Assembly: GCF_002080395.1 (NCBI RefSeq)
Contig: NZ_CP020478.1
Coordinates: forward strand, 1,252,886-1,316,885
DNA length: 64,000 bases
Direction: 5' to 3'
Origin: Campylobacter helveticus
GTDB lineage: Bacteria; Campylobacterota; Campylobacteria; Campylobacterales; Campylobacteraceae
The position numbers and the translations under genes were made by a program. Positions 7,896 through 17,937 of this stretch are shown here, piece by piece (position 1 is the stretch's first letter; each line of letters begins with the position of its first letter). A model generated the notes under the pieces. It worked only from the letters and a program-made list of their open reading frames with translations, was not told the origin of the DNA and did not search any database.

Positions 7896-9821
7896 TTATT
7901 CCTTTGATAAGGCGCTAATTGGATTTAAATTTGCTGCATTTTTTGCAGGGAAAAAACCAAAAATAAGCCCGATTAAAATAGAACTTAAAAGCCCTATAAA
8001 AACAGCACTGCTGGAAAGTATCATTGAAAAATCACTCGCAAAAAGATTAAAAACAAATATCACACCAAAAGAAAGCGCCACGCCCATAAAAGCGCCTATG
8101 ACACATATCATCACAGCCTCAATTAAAAACTGCATTAAAATGTCCTCTTTTCTAGCGCCTATTGCCATTCTTATGCCGATTTCTCTTGTTCTTTCACTCA
8201 CGGAAACTAGCATAATATTCATCACACCTATGCCACCCACCACTAAAGCGATTAAAGCCACGCAAATAGTTAAAATAGTCGTTGTGCGTTTATTTGCCGT
8301 GATGGCTTCTTTGAAGCTGTCTAAATTAAAAGTGAAAAAGTCTCTTTGCCCTCTTTTAAGCTCCAAAATTCTTATAATGGCATTTTCCGCCAAGCTTGAG
8401 CTGACCTCATCTTTGACTTTTACAACTATCTCTCTTAAATTTCTATCTCCTGTTAATTTATTCATCAAAGTCGTATAAGGCACATAAAGACGGACGATAT
8501 TATCCTCTATGGGACGCTTATTATCCTTTTGCAAAACGCCGATAATTTTAAAAGGCGTGGAGTTAAATATCACAACCTTTCCTAAAATTTCCTCACTACT
8601 CATTTTAGGAAAAATATTTTTCTTCGCATTAAAATCTAACACCGCGACATTTGCACTCTCACTAATATCTTTTGCATCTAAAATACGCCCCGCTTCAACC
8701 TTTAAGCCGTCCATACTAAAGCCATTTATCCCCCTGCCCTCAGCTCTTGCATTTAAAGAAACATTTGTATAAGTGATAACGCCAGAAGTTCCCCCTTTAG
8801 CTTCAACAGCTTCTAAGTATTCTAAGCTTCTTAAGGTTTCTAAATCGCTAAAATTCAGCCTTGTCCTACCCGAGCGTAAATCCCCAAAACCTCGCCCAGG
8901 TCTTATTTCTATGGTATTTGTGCCAAGACTTGATGTTGTTTCTAAAACTTTAGCTTGTGAGCCAAGCCCAAGTGCCACCACACAAACAACCGAAGCAATG
9001 CCTATGATAATGCCAAGCATTGTTAAAAGAGACCTTAATTTGTGTGCGATAATGGAAGAATAAGCTATCTTAAAACATTCAAAAGCTTGATTTTTAAGCA
9101 AATTTAAATTTTTCTTTTCCTTTGGCATCGCCTTAATATGAAATTCTTTTATTTTTAAATCCTGCTTAGTATCGCTTAAAATTTCGCCGTCCTTTATCTC
9201 TATAATGCGCGTGGCTTTTGCGGCAATTTTTGCATCGTGGGTTACGAGGATAATGGTATGTCCTTCTTGATGAAGCTTTTGTAAAATTTCAAGCACCATA
9301 ACACCACTTTTACTATCAAGCGCACCCGTTGGCTCATCGGCTAAGATTAAATCCCCTCCATTCATCAAAGCCCTAGCAATGCTCACTCTTTGCTGCTGTC
9401 CGCCACTTAACTCATTTGGCTTTGAGTTAATCCTATGGGAAAGCTCCAAATTTTCAAGTAAGCTTATGGCTCTTTGATTTCTTTCCTCGCTTTTTTTACC
9501 CGCATAAACGCTAGGTAAAGCGACATTTTCCTTAGCGCTTAAAAGAGGCAAAAGATTATAACGCTGGAAGATAAAGCCTATTTTCTCACGCCTAAGCCTT
9601 GCTTTTTCATCTTTGCTTAAATTTGTAACCTCATAATCTTCAAAGATAAAACGCCCAGCACTTGGCTCATCTAGCGTTCCTATGATATTTAAAAGAGAAG
9701 TTTTCCCACTCCCACTTTGCCCTATAATCGCGACAAATTCCCCTTTTTCTATATGCAAATTTACCTTATTTAAAATGGTGTTTTGCCCGATTTTCTTAGT
9801 GATATTTTCAAGCTTTATCAT
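7896..9821 (-). CDS. macB: MacB-type ABC efflux transporter
   Basis: A 641-residue half-transporter with an N-terminal ATPase and a C-terminal FtsX-type permease. Walker [11 protein letters not shown] lies near residues 34-43, signature LSGGQQQR near 138-145, Walker [13 protein letters not shown] near 157-168. The first membrane helix is near residue 270, followed by a large periplasmic domain, then three helices with [17 protein letters not shown] between them. MacB powers MacA/TolC-type export of macrolides, peptides or lipids. The start overlaps the macA stop by one base. Confidence 0.95.
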   Translation of the reverse strand: MIKLENITKKIGQNTILNKVNLHIEKGEFVAIIGQSGSGKTSLLNIIGTLDEPSAGRFIFEDYEVTNLSKDEKARLRREKIGFIFQRYNLLPLLSAKENVALPSVYAGKKSEERNQRAISLLENLELSHRINSKPNELSGGQQQRVSIARALMNGGDLILADEPTGALDSKSGVMVLEILQKLHQEGHTIILVTHDAKIAAKATRIIEIKDGEILSDTKQDLKIKEFHIKAMPKEKKNLNLLKNQAFECFKIAYSSIIAHKLRSLLTMLGIIIGIASVVCVVALGLGSQAKVLETTSSLGTNTIEIRPGRGFGDLRSGRTRLNFSDLETLRSLEYLEAVEAKGGTSGVITYTNVSLNARAEGRGINGFSMDGLKVEAGRILDAKDISESANVAVLDFNAKKNIFPKMSSEEILGKVVIFNSTPFKIIGVLQKDNKRPIEDNIVRLYVPYTTLMNKLTGDRNLREIVVKVKDEVSSSLAENAIIRILELKRGQRDFFTFNLDSFKEAITANKRTTTILTICVALIALVVGGIGVMNIMLVSVSERTREIGIRMAIGARKEDILMQFLIEAVMICVIGAFMGVALSFGVIFVFNLFASDFSMILSSSAVFIGLLSSILIGLIFGFFPAKNAANLNPISALSKE

Positions 9822-10984
9822 TAAAATCTAAATTTCATAGCAGGAGCTAGTGCTTCAAGACTTGAGGAAATGATTAAGTTTTCCCCCTCGCTTACACCCT
9901 CCAAAATTTCAGTATTTAATGCGTCTTTTATGCCAAGCTTGACATATTTTTTACGCACACTATCCTCTTCCAAAATTTCGACAAAATAGCCCTTATCATC
10001 ATTTTTAATCACATAAGTTGGCACAGCGATAACATCATTTGCACTCGCAACAACAATTTCATTTTGGATACTCATACCTATACGAAGCAAGTTTTTTTCA
10101 TTATCGACAAAAAATTTTGCATAATAATAAATCGCATTGCTTGTTGAATTTGAATTATTTGAAGAATTTTGCTGTGAGCTAGAATCGCTAATTTGCGTAT
10201 CCGCAGGGTCAATGCTTGCAATTTGTGCCTCGTAGGTTGTATCAGGGTCGCTAAGTAAGGAAAATTGCAATTTTGTGCCTATTTTTATCTTACTTACATC
10301 GGCTTCTGCAATTTCCATTCTTACTTCCATTTGCTCTAAATTTGCAATGCGAACAAGGGTTGGGGTGTTTTGATTCGCATTAACCGTTTGCCCCTCATCA
10401 ACAGCCACATTAATAATCACGCCGTCCATTGGAGCCGTGATGATGGTATAGTCTAAGTCCTTTTGTGCGTTCTTAAGGGTGATTTCAAGCTCAATCACTT
10501 CAGCATTTAAAGCCGCCACATCTGCTTTTAGGGTAAAATAATTATCCTTAAGAGTTTCGAGGCTTTCAAGAGAAGTCGCCTTTTTAGCATAAAGCTTTTG
10601 CTCCCTAATATACTGCTTTGAAGCAATGCTTAAGGCGACTTTTTTGCTTTCTAAATTTGCCTTTGCGCTCTCAAGTCTAGCCCTAGTAATATCCAAATCA
10701 TTTTGCTGCTTATCTTTATCAATTTGTGCGATTAAATCGCCTTGCTTAACCTTATCGCCCACATCGACATAAAGTTTGATAATTTGTCCGCTCACTTGCG
10801 CACCCACATCAACTTGCTCTTTAGCATACACTTTTCCCACAGCTTCTATGGTTTGAGAAATATTTTTGCGTGTGATTTTTTGAGTGAGATACTCAACTTC
10901 TTCTTTGGAAAAATAACTATAAGCAAAAATTCCAAATACCACTAAAATACAAGCAGTTAAGCTAGTTATTATCTTCTTTTTCAT
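9821..10984 (-). CDS. macA: MacA-type periplasmic adaptor (membrane fusion protein)
   Basis: A 387-residue membrane fusion protein. One N-terminal membrane helix ([17 protein letters not shown], about residues 9-25) anchors it, followed by the barrel-sandwich hybrid halves ([37 protein letters not shown]) around a long helical hairpin (about 95-170). A Ser/Asn-rich insertion lies near residue 265-280. It is the first gene of the macA-macB-channel-nitroreductase operon. The name rests on its partner macB and the domain layout. Confidence 0.93.
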   Translation of the reverse strand: MKKKIITSLTACILVVFGIFAYSYFSKEEVEYLTQKITRKNISQTIEAVGKVYAKEQVDVGAQVSGQIIKLYVDVGDKVKQGDLIAQIDKDKQQNDLDITRARLESAKANLESKKVALSIASKQYIREQKLYAKKATSLESLETLKDNYFTLKADVAALNAEVIELEITLKNAQKDLDYTIITAPMDGVIINVAVDEGQTVNANQNTPTLVRIANLEQMEVRMEIAEADVSKIKIGTKLQFSLLSDPDTTYEAQIASIDPADTQISDSSSQQNSSNNSNSTSNAIYYYAKFFVDNEKNLLRIGMSIQNEIVVASANDVIAVPTYVIKNDDKGYFVEILEEDSVRKKYVKLGIKDALNTEILEGVSEGENLIISSSLEALAPAMKFRF

Positions 10985-11038
10985 TATCCAACCTTAAATG
11001 CCATATTGTATTCGGGCAAAGTGAATTTTTTGTGAATT

Positions 11039-11419
11039 TTAAAATAATTCTCCGTGCTTTTCATAATGACTTATCTTAGTAATAGCATTTTTTTCATCGA
11101 CAAAAATGACCTTAGGCTTAAACCCCTCCAACTCTTTTTCGTCTAAATTTGCATAAGCCATAATAATCACCTTATCACCCACTTGCACTTGCCTAGCAGC
11201 CGCTCCATTAAGACAAATCGCACCCTTTTCTTTAGTCGCTATGGTATAAGTTTCAAATCTTGCGCCATTATTCACATTAACCACCTGCACCTTTTCATAC
11301 TCAAGCATTCCACTCGCTTTAAGAAGCTCTTCATCTATGCTGATACTTCCCACATAATCAAGCCTTGCCTCACTCACACTTGCGCGGTGAATTTTGGATT
11401 TTAACATTGTGATTTGCAT
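11039..11419 (-). CDS. panD: Aspartate 1-decarboxylase precursor
   Basis: A 126-residue PanD makes beta-alanine for pantothenate and CoA. The self-processing site is visible: YVGSISID, where cleavage between Gly24 and Ser25 yields the pyruvoyl cofactor. The conserved [11 protein letters not shown] segment near residues 65-75 is also present. The length is normal. In C. jejuni panD sits with panC and panB; here panB and panC are not adjacent and prmC lies upstream instead, so the locus has been rearranged relative to that species. Confidence 0.96.
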   Translation of the reverse strand: MQITMLKSKIHRASVSEARLDYVGSISIDEELLKASGMLEYEKVQVVNVNNGARFETYTIATKEKGAICLNGAAARQVQVGDKVIIMAYANLDEKELEGFKPKVIFVDEKNAITKISHYEKHGELF

Positions 11420-11446
11420 TTTTATCCTTTATTTTTAGTTGGCATT

Positions 11447-12259
11447 TTAGCTAATTTCAATCCTTTTTGCCACAAAAGCCCTATCAAAACCATTTTCATC
11501 CTTAAAAAATTCGACTTCAAAATGATATTTGCTTAAAATTTCTTCTAAAATTTCCTTTTGGTCATAGCCAAACTCACAGGCTAGAAATTTCACTCTTTTT
11601 TTGTGAGCTAGAATGATGATTTTTTCTAAAATTTCATAACCTTTTTCTCCCCCAAAAAGAGCATTTTTAGGCTCATTTTGCACCCATTTATCAAGAGGAT
11701 AAGAATTTTTGATATAAGGGGGATTAGAAAAAATCAAATCAAATTCACCCTCTTTCAAACTAAGATTTTCAAAATCCTCCAACACAAAGTCAATCAAATG
11801 CCTCACTTCGTGCTTTTGTGCGTTTTTAAGCGCTAAATTTAAAGCAAGTGGGTTAATATCACAAGCCTTGATTTTAAATTGACACTTTTTAGCTAAAATA
11901 ATGCTTAATATCCCACTTCCAAAGCCTATTTCCAAAGCACTTTTTGGCTTTTCTTTTTGACATAACTGCAAAAGTTTTTCAAGTAAAATTTCACTATCAT
12001 AACGAGGGATTAAAACGCCCTTTTCAATGTGAAATTCCAAGCCATAAAAATCAACTTTTTTAAAAAGATATTCATAAGGCTCTCCCTCTTTAAAACGCCT
12101 TATAAGCTCAAAATACTCCCTCTCATCAAAATCAAAATTCTCATTTAAAAAAAGCCAAACCTTATCTTTTTGCAACAATTCACACAAGATAAATACAGCC
12201 TCATTTGAGTGCCTATCAAGCTCCAACCTAGCAAGGCGTAAAGCTTCTTTTATCTTCAA
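11447..12259 (-). CDS. prmC: Release-factor glutamine methyltransferase
   Basis: A 270-residue SAM-dependent methyltransferase that modifies the Gln of the GGQ motif in RF1/RF2. The SAM loop ALEIGFGSGILSI lies near residues 108-120 and the substrate-binding NPPY is in FSNPPYIKN near 180. The N-terminal helical domain typical of PrmC/HemK is present. It overlaps the upstream protease gene by 4 bases (ATGA), so the two are co-translated. Its target gene prfB is at 26579-27685 in this window. Confidence 0.94.
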   Translation of the reverse strand: MKIKEALRLARLELDRHSNEAVFILCELLQKDKVWLFLNENFDFDEREYFELIRRFKEGEPYEYLFKKVDFYGLEFHIEKGVLIPRYDSEILLEKLLQLCQKEKPKSALEIGFGSGILSIILAKKCQFKIKACDINPLALNLALKNAQKHEVRHLIDFVLEDFENLSLKEGEFDLIFSNPPYIKNSYPLDKWVQNEPKNALFGGEKGYEILEKIIILAHKKRVKFLACEFGYDQKEILEEILSKYHFEVEFFKDENGFDRAFVAKRIEIS

Positions 12260-13443
12260 GAAAGTGCCTTAATCCTCTCGCTAATGCTAGGGTGAGAAAG
12301 ATGAAAGAAAGTATAAAGTGGGCTTGTTTTAACAAAAGCTTTATTTTCTTTTGCAAGGGCGATAAGAGCGTCTTTCATATCCTCTTTTGAGCTTAATTTC
12401 GCTCCGTGTTTATCGGCAGCAAATTCATTTTTACGACTCAAAAAATTAAGAAGTGGAGAAACAAGAGAGGTAAAAATATTTCCAAAAATAAGCAAAAGGG
12501 CAAAAACACCCGCATTAACACCCTCTAAACCACTTTGCACATAAACAAAATTAGGCAAATTTGCAAAAAGAAAAAAAAGCACAAAAAGCATCAAAGCCCC
12601 GCTAATCAAAGCTTTTAAAATGTCCTTATGCACAAAATGCCCCAACTCGTGTCCCAAAACAGCTAAAAGCTCCCTTTCGCTTAGAGCCTTTAAAAGCGTA
12701 TCAAAAAGCACCACCCTTTTACTTTTGAAAAGCCCACCAAAATAGGCATTAAGCCTCTTATCTCTCTTACTTGCATCGATGACATAAACGCCATTTGCAC
12801 TAAAACCGCATTGTTTCATTAAAGCTTCAATTTTACTTAATAAATTCACATCATCAAGTTTTTGCATTTTATTAAAAAGCGGAGCGATGAGGGTTGGATA
12901 GATAAGATTTATCACCAAAATCACACAAAAAGAAAAGGCAAAAGCCCCAAGCCACCACAAATTCCCTAAAAAATCATAACACAAAAGCAACACATAAATA
13001 ATCATAAAACCAAAAATAAGCAACAATGCTAAAGATTTCAAACTATCTTTTATAAAAAGAGCAACACTCATATTAGAAAAACCCTGCGCCTTATCCTTAA
13101 CAAAATCTTTATAAATGCCCAAAGGCAAATTTAACAAAGTTGTTATCAACAAAAAGGCTAATAAAAATAAAGTATTTTCAAGTCTTGTATTTTCGCTGAT
13201 TAACAAATTTTTAAGATAAGCCAAGCCAAAGCCAAGCCAAATAATATTAATCATTAAAGTGTAAAAATTAGAAAAAAGCTCAAATTTTTCATTTTCAATG
13301 GCAATATCAGCCGCCTTTTTATATTCTTCTTCGCTTAGAATTTCTGCCTTTTTTTCTCTTTCTTGCTCTAAAAAGCGTATTTGCACATAAGAAACAAGTG
13401 CAAAAATAGCCGTATAAAGACACAAAATCGCAATTAACAACAT
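12256..13443 (-). CDS. M48-family membrane zinc metalloprotease (Ste24/CAAX-like)
   Basis: A 395-residue integral-membrane protease with several hydrophobic helices before and after the catalytic domain. The zinc motif HELGH occurs in VLGHELGHFVHKD near residue 268, and the third ligand region NEFAADKHGAKL lies near 345. Bacterial members resemble yeast Ste24 and are thought to take part in membrane-protein quality control rather than prenyl processing. It precedes prmC with a 4-base overlap. The physiological substrate is unknown. Confidence 0.9.
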   Translation of the reverse strand: MLLIAILCLYTAIFALVSYVQIRFLEQEREKKAEILSEEEYKKAADIAIENEKFELFSNFYTLMINIIWLGFGLAYLKNLLISENTRLENTLFLLAFLLITTLLNLPLGIYKDFVKDKAQGFSNMSVALFIKDSLKSLALLLIFGFMIIYVLLLCYDFLGNLWWLGAFAFSFCVILVINLIYPTLIAPLFNKMQKLDDVNLLSKIEALMKQCGFSANGVYVIDASKRDKRLNAYFGGLFKSKRVVLFDTLLKALSERELLAVLGHELGHFVHKDILKALISGALMLFVLFFLFANLPNFVYVQSGLEGVNAGVFALLLIFGNIFTSLVSPLLNFLSRKNEFAADKHGAKLSSKEDMKDALIALAKENKAFVKTSPLYTFFHLSHPSISERIKALS

Positions 13444-13471
13444 CTTCTTCCTTCAAAATTCATCATAAAAG

Positions 13472-14635
13472 CTAGTCAAAAAGCTTTCTAAAATCCTCTA
13501 ATATTTTTTTTGCCATAAGTTCATAGCCTGCAACACTCAAATGCACATCTCTTAAAGAAAGCTTTTTTTCTATCCATAAAGCTTTACCGCCACTTTCTTG
13601 CATAAATTCGTGCATATCAAACAAAAGTGTTTTTTCCTCTTTTGCCAACTCATAAATGGCTTTTTTAACCTCGTGAAAATTAGGACTTAAAATATAATTT
13701 TTACCTTTTTTTTGCGTCACAGTTGGGGGAGAAATGAGCATAAAAACGGCATTTTTATTTTCTTTTCTTAAAATTTTAAACCATTCTTTATAATTTTTCT
13801 TAAATTCTACCCTATCAAAATCTTTCAGCAAAGCATCATTTGAGCCGTAAGCTAGGATTATCAAATTGTTTTTTAGTAAAGCTAATTCTTTTTTGACGAC
13901 ATCCAAATTCCAGCTTTTCCACAAATCACTCCTCGCCCCATTAATCGCCAAAGTATCTAAAAATTCATTTTTGCCATTTTTATCCATTATAAAATAGCCA
14001 CCAAGCTCGGCATCTTTTTGCAAAGCGGTAATTTTAAGAGGAAAAGTGGGGGTAAATTCTTTATAAGACCATTTGTTTTTAGCGTTTGAACGCAAAATAA
14101 AATCTCTATCTTTAGCGTCTTTTATGCTAAAAGCATTTTGAGAAAGCGGAGCTTTAAAAAGAATTCCCACCTTAAATTCTTTCGTCTCTAGCTTGGTATT
14201 TAAATTAATACTAGCACCTTTTTTATCGGCTTTTGCGACAACACCTCCCAAAGGATAGCTATAATACTTTTCGCTAGGAATTTTAGAATTTAAAATAGAA
14301 AAATCTTTAAATTCATAATTTAAATTAAGATTTTGCTGGTATTTAGGCTGCAAAGCATAGGCAAAACCCACAGCATTAGAGCGTAAAACATAATCTCTTA
14401 TCACACGCGGGAAAAAATCCGCAGCCATATGGGAGTCGCCATAAATTCGTATATTAAAACCTTTTTGCGCCTTAAATTTTTTCCCAAGATTCTTTAAGTC
14501 CTTTTTTGGGGCATAATTTTTAAACGCTTTAGAATTGACACTTTGTTTTAAAATATGCTCAATCTCATCATTCATACTCGCCTTTAAGCTTAAAGCAAAA
14601 CAAAAGCAAAGGATAAGAATTTTAAAAGCTTGCAT
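13472..14635 (-). CDS. ape1: Peptidoglycan O-acetyl esterase, Ape1-like SGNH hydrolase
   Basis: A 387-residue secreted SGNH-type esterase. A signal peptide (about residues 1-19) precedes the mature protein. The nucleophile block is IRIYGDSHMAADF near residues 65-77 (Ser in GDSH), block III is LAYGSNDALL near 265, and the C-terminal catalytic Asp-His are in RDVHLSVAGYELM. By family and position it should remove O-acetyl groups from MurNAc, balancing PatA/PatB. It overlaps the patB-like gene by 14 bases, the same oap-type arrangement described in C. jejuni. Confidence 0.85.
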   Translation of the reverse strand: MQAFKILILCFCFALSLKASMNDEIEHILKQSVNSKAFKNYAPKKDLKNLGKKFKAQKGFNIRIYGDSHMAADFFPRVIRDYVLRSNAVGFAYALQPKYQQNLNLNYEFKDFSILNSKIPSEKYYSYPLGGVVAKADKKGASINLNTKLETKEFKVGILFKAPLSQNAFSIKDAKDRDFILRSNAKNKWSYKEFTPTFPLKITALQKDAELGGYFIMDKNGKNEFLDTLAINGARSDLWKSWNLDVVKKELALLKNNLIILAYGSNDALLKDFDRVEFKKNYKEWFKILRKENKNAVFMLISPPTVTQKKGKNYILSPNFHEVKKAIYELAKEEKTLLFDMHEFMQESGGKALWIEKKLSLRDVHLSVAGYELMAKKILEDFRKLFD

Positions 14636-15605
14636 TATTATCCTTTAGTCTAATATACTCAAGCAAAAGCTTTGACATCTCCCTTGCTCCACTTGGGGTA
14701 AAATGCACCCCATCATCGCTTCTTACCTTTATGCTTTTATTGTTCTCATCTTTGATGTAGGCTGAGTAGGCATCATTTTTACTAAAGAAAAGTTTGGTAT
14801 TGATGAAAATACCCTTATTTTTCAAAATTTCTTGACTATAAATTTGATTTAAAACGCTAACCTTTTTATTTAAATCCTCTTTTTTCACAGGCGGAATTTC
14901 ATACCATAAAACCTTCGCATTATATTTTTCGGCGATTTTTAAGATTTCATCAACTCTTTGCGTATAAATTTCAAGCCAAGATTTGGAATTAAAACGATGA
15001 TAAATTCCCTCCCTTTTAATATCCCAAGGGTCATTTGCTCCAAGTAAAACGACTAGGTATTTGATATTTTTATTATTTTGCAAAGTTTTAGTTGTCTCTT
15101 TAGCCCAGTCAAAATAAGACTTGTAAGAAAGTCCTGTATTTTGTTTGCTCAAATCCACAACCTTCAAGCCTAAATTTTTCAAGTCCTTATTAAGCGCCAC
15201 AGCCACGCCTTGCATTAAAGAATCGCCTATAAGCAAAAACTGCTCCCCACTATCAACCTCAAGCTTAGTGTTGTCGATAAAGCTTATATTAGCCTCTGGC
15301 TCAATTTTCTCTTCAACCGCTGGTTTGCTTAAAGCAAGGCTTAAATTCTGCTCTTCTTTTATGCTTAAATTTTCTTCTTTTTCTTCCACCTCAAAAGAGG
15401 CTAAATTTGGATTTTCATTACTTAAAATCATACGCACTTGCTCAAGCTTGATTTTAAGGGCGTTTGCTTCGTTTAAAATATCATTTTGTGGGTAAAAAAT
15501 GATATGATATTTTTGCTCTAAATAAGAACTTATACTTTTATTCATCACTAAAACAACTAAAACAAAAACAATAACCAAAATAAACAAAAACTTAACTATC
15601 TGCAT
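14622..15605 (-). CDS. patB: Peptidoglycan O-acetyltransferase PatB-like SGNH protein
   Basis: A 327-residue protein with one N-terminal membrane helix (about residues 5-24), a Glu/Ser-rich linker, and an SGNH domain. FLLIGDSLMQGVA near residues 124-136 carries the Ser nucleophile, VVLLGANDPWD the Gly/Asn block, and SDDGVHFTPSGAREM the Asp-x-x-His pair. PatB transfers acetyl from PatA to the C6 hydroxyl of MurNAc in the periplasm. Its start overlaps the MBOAT gene stop by one base. The PatB call rests on gene order as much as on sequence, because PatB and Ape1 share the same fold. Confidence 0.85.
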   Translation of the reverse strand: MQIVKFLFILVIVFVLVVLVMNKSISSYLEQKYHIIFYPQNDILNEANALKIKLEQVRMILSNENPNLASFEVEEKEENLSIKEEQNLSLALSKPAVEEKIEPEANISFIDNTKLEVDSGEQFLLIGDSLMQGVAVALNKDLKNLGLKVVDLSKQNTGLSYKSYFDWAKETTKTLQNNKNIKYLVVLLGANDPWDIKREGIYHRFNSKSWLEIYTQRVDEILKIAEKYNAKVLWYEIPPVKKEDLNKKVSVLNQIYSQEILKNKGIFINTKLFFSKNDAYSAYIKDENNKSIKVRSDDGVHFTPSGAREMSKLLLEYIRLKDNNASF

Positions 15606-16978
15606 TAAAAACTCGAATAAATAAATTCAGGCATTCCGCTTGGCATAAAAGCAAAAACAAGAAGCAAGATAAAGGTAATGATAAAGGGCTTTAATAAAAA
15701 AGGTGTGAGATTTAAAATTCTCACACAATACTCTTTAAAATTAATAAACAAAGGATAAGTGATAAAAAGCACCACAAAGGCAATCAAAATATACATATCT
15801 TCATATTTTAAAGGAAGGAAAAAATTCTCATAACAAGCTTTAAAGTATTCGAGTGCTTCGTTTAAGCTTTTGTAATAAAAAAATACCCACGCAAAACAAA
15901 CAAAATGAAAGGTTATAAAACGCCCCACAAAGGCAAATTTTTTAAGACTAAAAGGCGTGAGAGCTACCAAATGTAAAAACACAACTCCAAAGCCGTGCAA
16001 AATACCCCAAATGAGAAAATTAATCGTATTTCCGTGCCAAATTCCAGAAAGGACAAAAGCGATGAGTATATTAACATTTGTCCGCACTAGACCTTTTTTA
16101 TTACCCCCTAATGGAATATAAATATAATCTCTTATGAAAGTTGAAAGGCTAATGTGCCACCTCGCCCAAAAATCTTTAAGATTTTTCGCAAGATAAGGCA
16201 TATTAAAGTTTATCGGCAAAACAAAACCTAGCATTAAAGCAAACGCACAAACCAAATTCACATAACCACTAAAATCACAATAGATTTGCACCGCATAAGC
16301 ATAAATCGCACTTAAAAGCTCGGCAAAATTATAAGAATCTGGGTCATTAAGAATCTTTTTTGCATAAATCCCCAAATAATTAGCTATCAAAACCTTCTTA
16401 ACAATACCAAAAAGTAGTAAAACGATGATGAGATTGGCATTTGTAAATTCTCTTGTTTTGTGTGCTTGAGAAAAGAAATAATCACTTCTCATAATAGGAC
16501 CCATCAGCAAGGTTGGGAAAAAAGAGAGGTAAAAAGCTAGGTCAAAAAAGCTCACAAGTTTATGGTTTTTATAGACACTAACAAGATAAGTTATAGAATT
16601 AAAGACATAAAAGCTAATCCCGATAGGAAAAATAATATCAAAATTAATAAAATCTAAACCAAGATAAAATAAAATCGTATCTAAATCACCCTTGATGCTT
16701 GGAAAATACTTAAACACACAAAGATTTAAAATCGCAAAAAAAAGGCAAGTGAGAAAAATATATCTTTTGCGCCTCACAAAAATTAAAAGGGCAAAGTAAT
16801 GGATAAAAAAAGTATAAACAAGTAAAATTAGAGAAAAAAGCGGATTTATCAAACTATAAACGCAGTAAGAAAAACCCAAAATCAAAGCATTTTGTAGTCT
16901 AAAGCTATCTTTAAAGAACCAATAGCACACAAAAAACACTATCATCAAAATACTAAATTCTAAGGAAAAATAAATCAT
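15605..16978 (-). CDS. patA: MBOAT-family acetyl exporter PatA-like
   Basis: A 457-residue polytopic membrane protein of the MBOAT/AlgI family. The signature DFWARWHISLSTFIRDYIYI lies near residues 265-284 and the catalytic-type His is in LSGIWHG near 308. About eleven hydrophobic helices are evident. PatA moves acetyl groups across the inner membrane for PatB to attach to peptidoglycan. Together with patB and ape1 it forms one cluster; the start lies 30 bases after the ferritin stop. Alternative acyl acceptors are possible for MBOAT proteins, but the neighbours argue for peptidoglycan. Confidence 0.88.
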   Translation of the reverse strand: MIYFSLEFSILMIVFFVCYWFFKDSFRLQNALILGFSYCVYSLINPLFSLILLVYTFFIHYFALLIFVRRKRYIFLTCLFFAILNLCVFKYFPSIKGDLDTILFYLGLDFINFDIIFPIGISFYVFNSITYLVSVYKNHKLVSFFDLAFYLSFFPTLLMGPIMRSDYFFSQAHKTREFTNANLIIVLLLFGIVKKVLIANYLGIYAKKILNDPDSYNFAELLSAIYAYAVQIYCDFSGYVNLVCAFALMLGFVLPINFNMPYLAKNLKDFWARWHISLSTFIRDYIYIPLGGNKKGLVRTNVNILIAFVLSGIWHGNTINFLIWGILHGFGVVFLHLVALTPFSLKKFAFVGRFITFHFVCFAWVFFYYKSLNEALEYFKACYENFFLPLKYEDMYILIAFVVLFITYPLFINFKEYCVRILNLTPFLLKPFIITFILLLVFAFMPSGMPEFIYSSF

Positions 16979-17008
16979 AGAAAACCCATAAAATCCTAAA
17001 ACTAGGAC

Positions 17009-17503
17009 TTATTTAGTAATTAAAGTTTTGATATATTGGTCGGCTAGATAAAGCCCATTACCATTATCACTCATCAGCTTGATTTTATCAACTATACCGC
17101 GAAAAAGCGCCTCCTCTTCGTGCTGTTCGCTCACATACCACTGCAAGAAATTAAAAGTCGCATAGTCCTTATGTGCCAACATATGCTCAACTAAATTATT
17201 AATAGACTGAGTAATGCTTTGCTCGTGTGCGAAAGTCTTTTCAAAAACATCAAGTAAAGAGCTAAAATTCTGCTCAGGTTTTTTCACGGCCTCAAGCTCA
17301 ACCTTCGAATCTGTTTCATTGAGGTAGGTAATAAGACGCCTAGCGTGCTCACTTTCTTCACTCGCGTGTGCGAATAAAAACGCTCCAGCTCCGTCAAAAC
17401 TATTTTCATAGCACCAAGAACTCATAGCAAGATACAAATTCGCCGCATACATTTCTTTATTAATCTGTTCGTTTAAAAGCTTTACAACTTCATTTGACAG
17501 CAT
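17009..17503 (-). CDS. cft: Nonheme ferritin
   Basis: A 164-residue ferritin that stores iron and limits oxidative damage. I chose ATG at 17503 rather than the GTG one codon earlier because an AAGGAG sequence lies 5 bases upstream. The ferroxidase ligands are visible in INKEMYAANLYLAMSSWCYE and ASEESEHARRL; a second-half EQHEEE motif lies near residue 130. In C. jejuni cft also lies beside the patA-patB-ape1 cluster. A long divergent intergenic region separates it from the phase-variable gene. Confidence 0.95.
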   Translation of the reverse strand: MLSNEVVKLLNEQINKEMYAANLYLAMSSWCYENSFDGAGAFLFAHASEESEHARRLITYLNETDSKVELEAVKKPEQNFSSLLDVFEKTFAHEQSITQSINNLVEHMLAHKDYATFNFLQWYVSEQHEEEALFRGIVDKIKLMSDNGNGLYLADQYIKTLITK

Positions 17504-17888
17504 CACTTCTCCTTGTAAAATAATTTTGGAATAATACGCTAAGATTATTTAAATCTAGCATAAAATTTTTTATATTTTTAAAAGAAATTTGCATCAAATT
17601 TACCCAAAATGTGAATTTTTCACAAATTCACAAGAAAACTTAAAAAACAATAAAAAAATTTTTATGATTTTTAAAACTTAAAGTTCTATTTTAAGGTATT
17701 TTAAAACAAATTTCACAGCGTGAAAAGCCTGTGAATAAAAATAAATTTTCCCCAAACTTAAATATCGAATTTTATCTTCACTCTTACCAACTTCCACCCA
17801 TTGACTCCATTTTTTTTTTTGATATAATCCCCTCAATCAACAAAATTCCAAAAACCAAAACATTAAACTACCAACAAAGGAAAACGCT
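17504..17888. other. Divergent intergenic region between cft and the G15 gene
   Basis: This 385-base stretch holds no convincing gene. It contains the cft ribosome site, an 8-bp hairpin at 17611-17631 (GTGAATTT, loop TTCAC, AAATTCAC), a shorter CACAG/CTGTG pair near 17716-17734, and at the right end a run of 11 T followed by the promoter and leader of the G15 gene. From 17821 onward it is part of a 117-bp sequence repeated exactly in inverted orientation at 27879-27995. Confidence 0.7.
17810..17828 (+). promoter_or_regulatory. T11 tract directly upstream of -10 box for the G15 gene
   Basis: Eleven T (17810-17820) are followed by GA and a perfect TATAAT at 17823-17828, leaving a leader of about 54 bases to the ATG at 17889. 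Because the tract occupies the spacer and -35 position, a change in its length could alter promoter strength. The same arrangement with different run lengths occurs at 27996-28009 and 33367-33381. Confidence 0.65.
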
Positions 17889-17937
17889 ATGATAAACAAT
17901 CCTAACTCAGCCATACAAAGAATGAAAAATCATCTCT
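17821..17937 (+). repeat. 117-bp inverted repeat, left copy
   Basis: Base-for-base identical to the reverse complement of 27879-27995, checked along the full 117 bases. It carries the TATAAT box, the leader, the ATG and the first 16 codons. The two copies point toward each other across about 10 kb, so homologous recombination between them would invert that interval. Confidence 0.95.

Noticed and set aside
16994-17007. Terminator between cft and patA
   Set aside because: Only a 5-bp TCCTA/TAGGA stem without a good T run; too weak to call.
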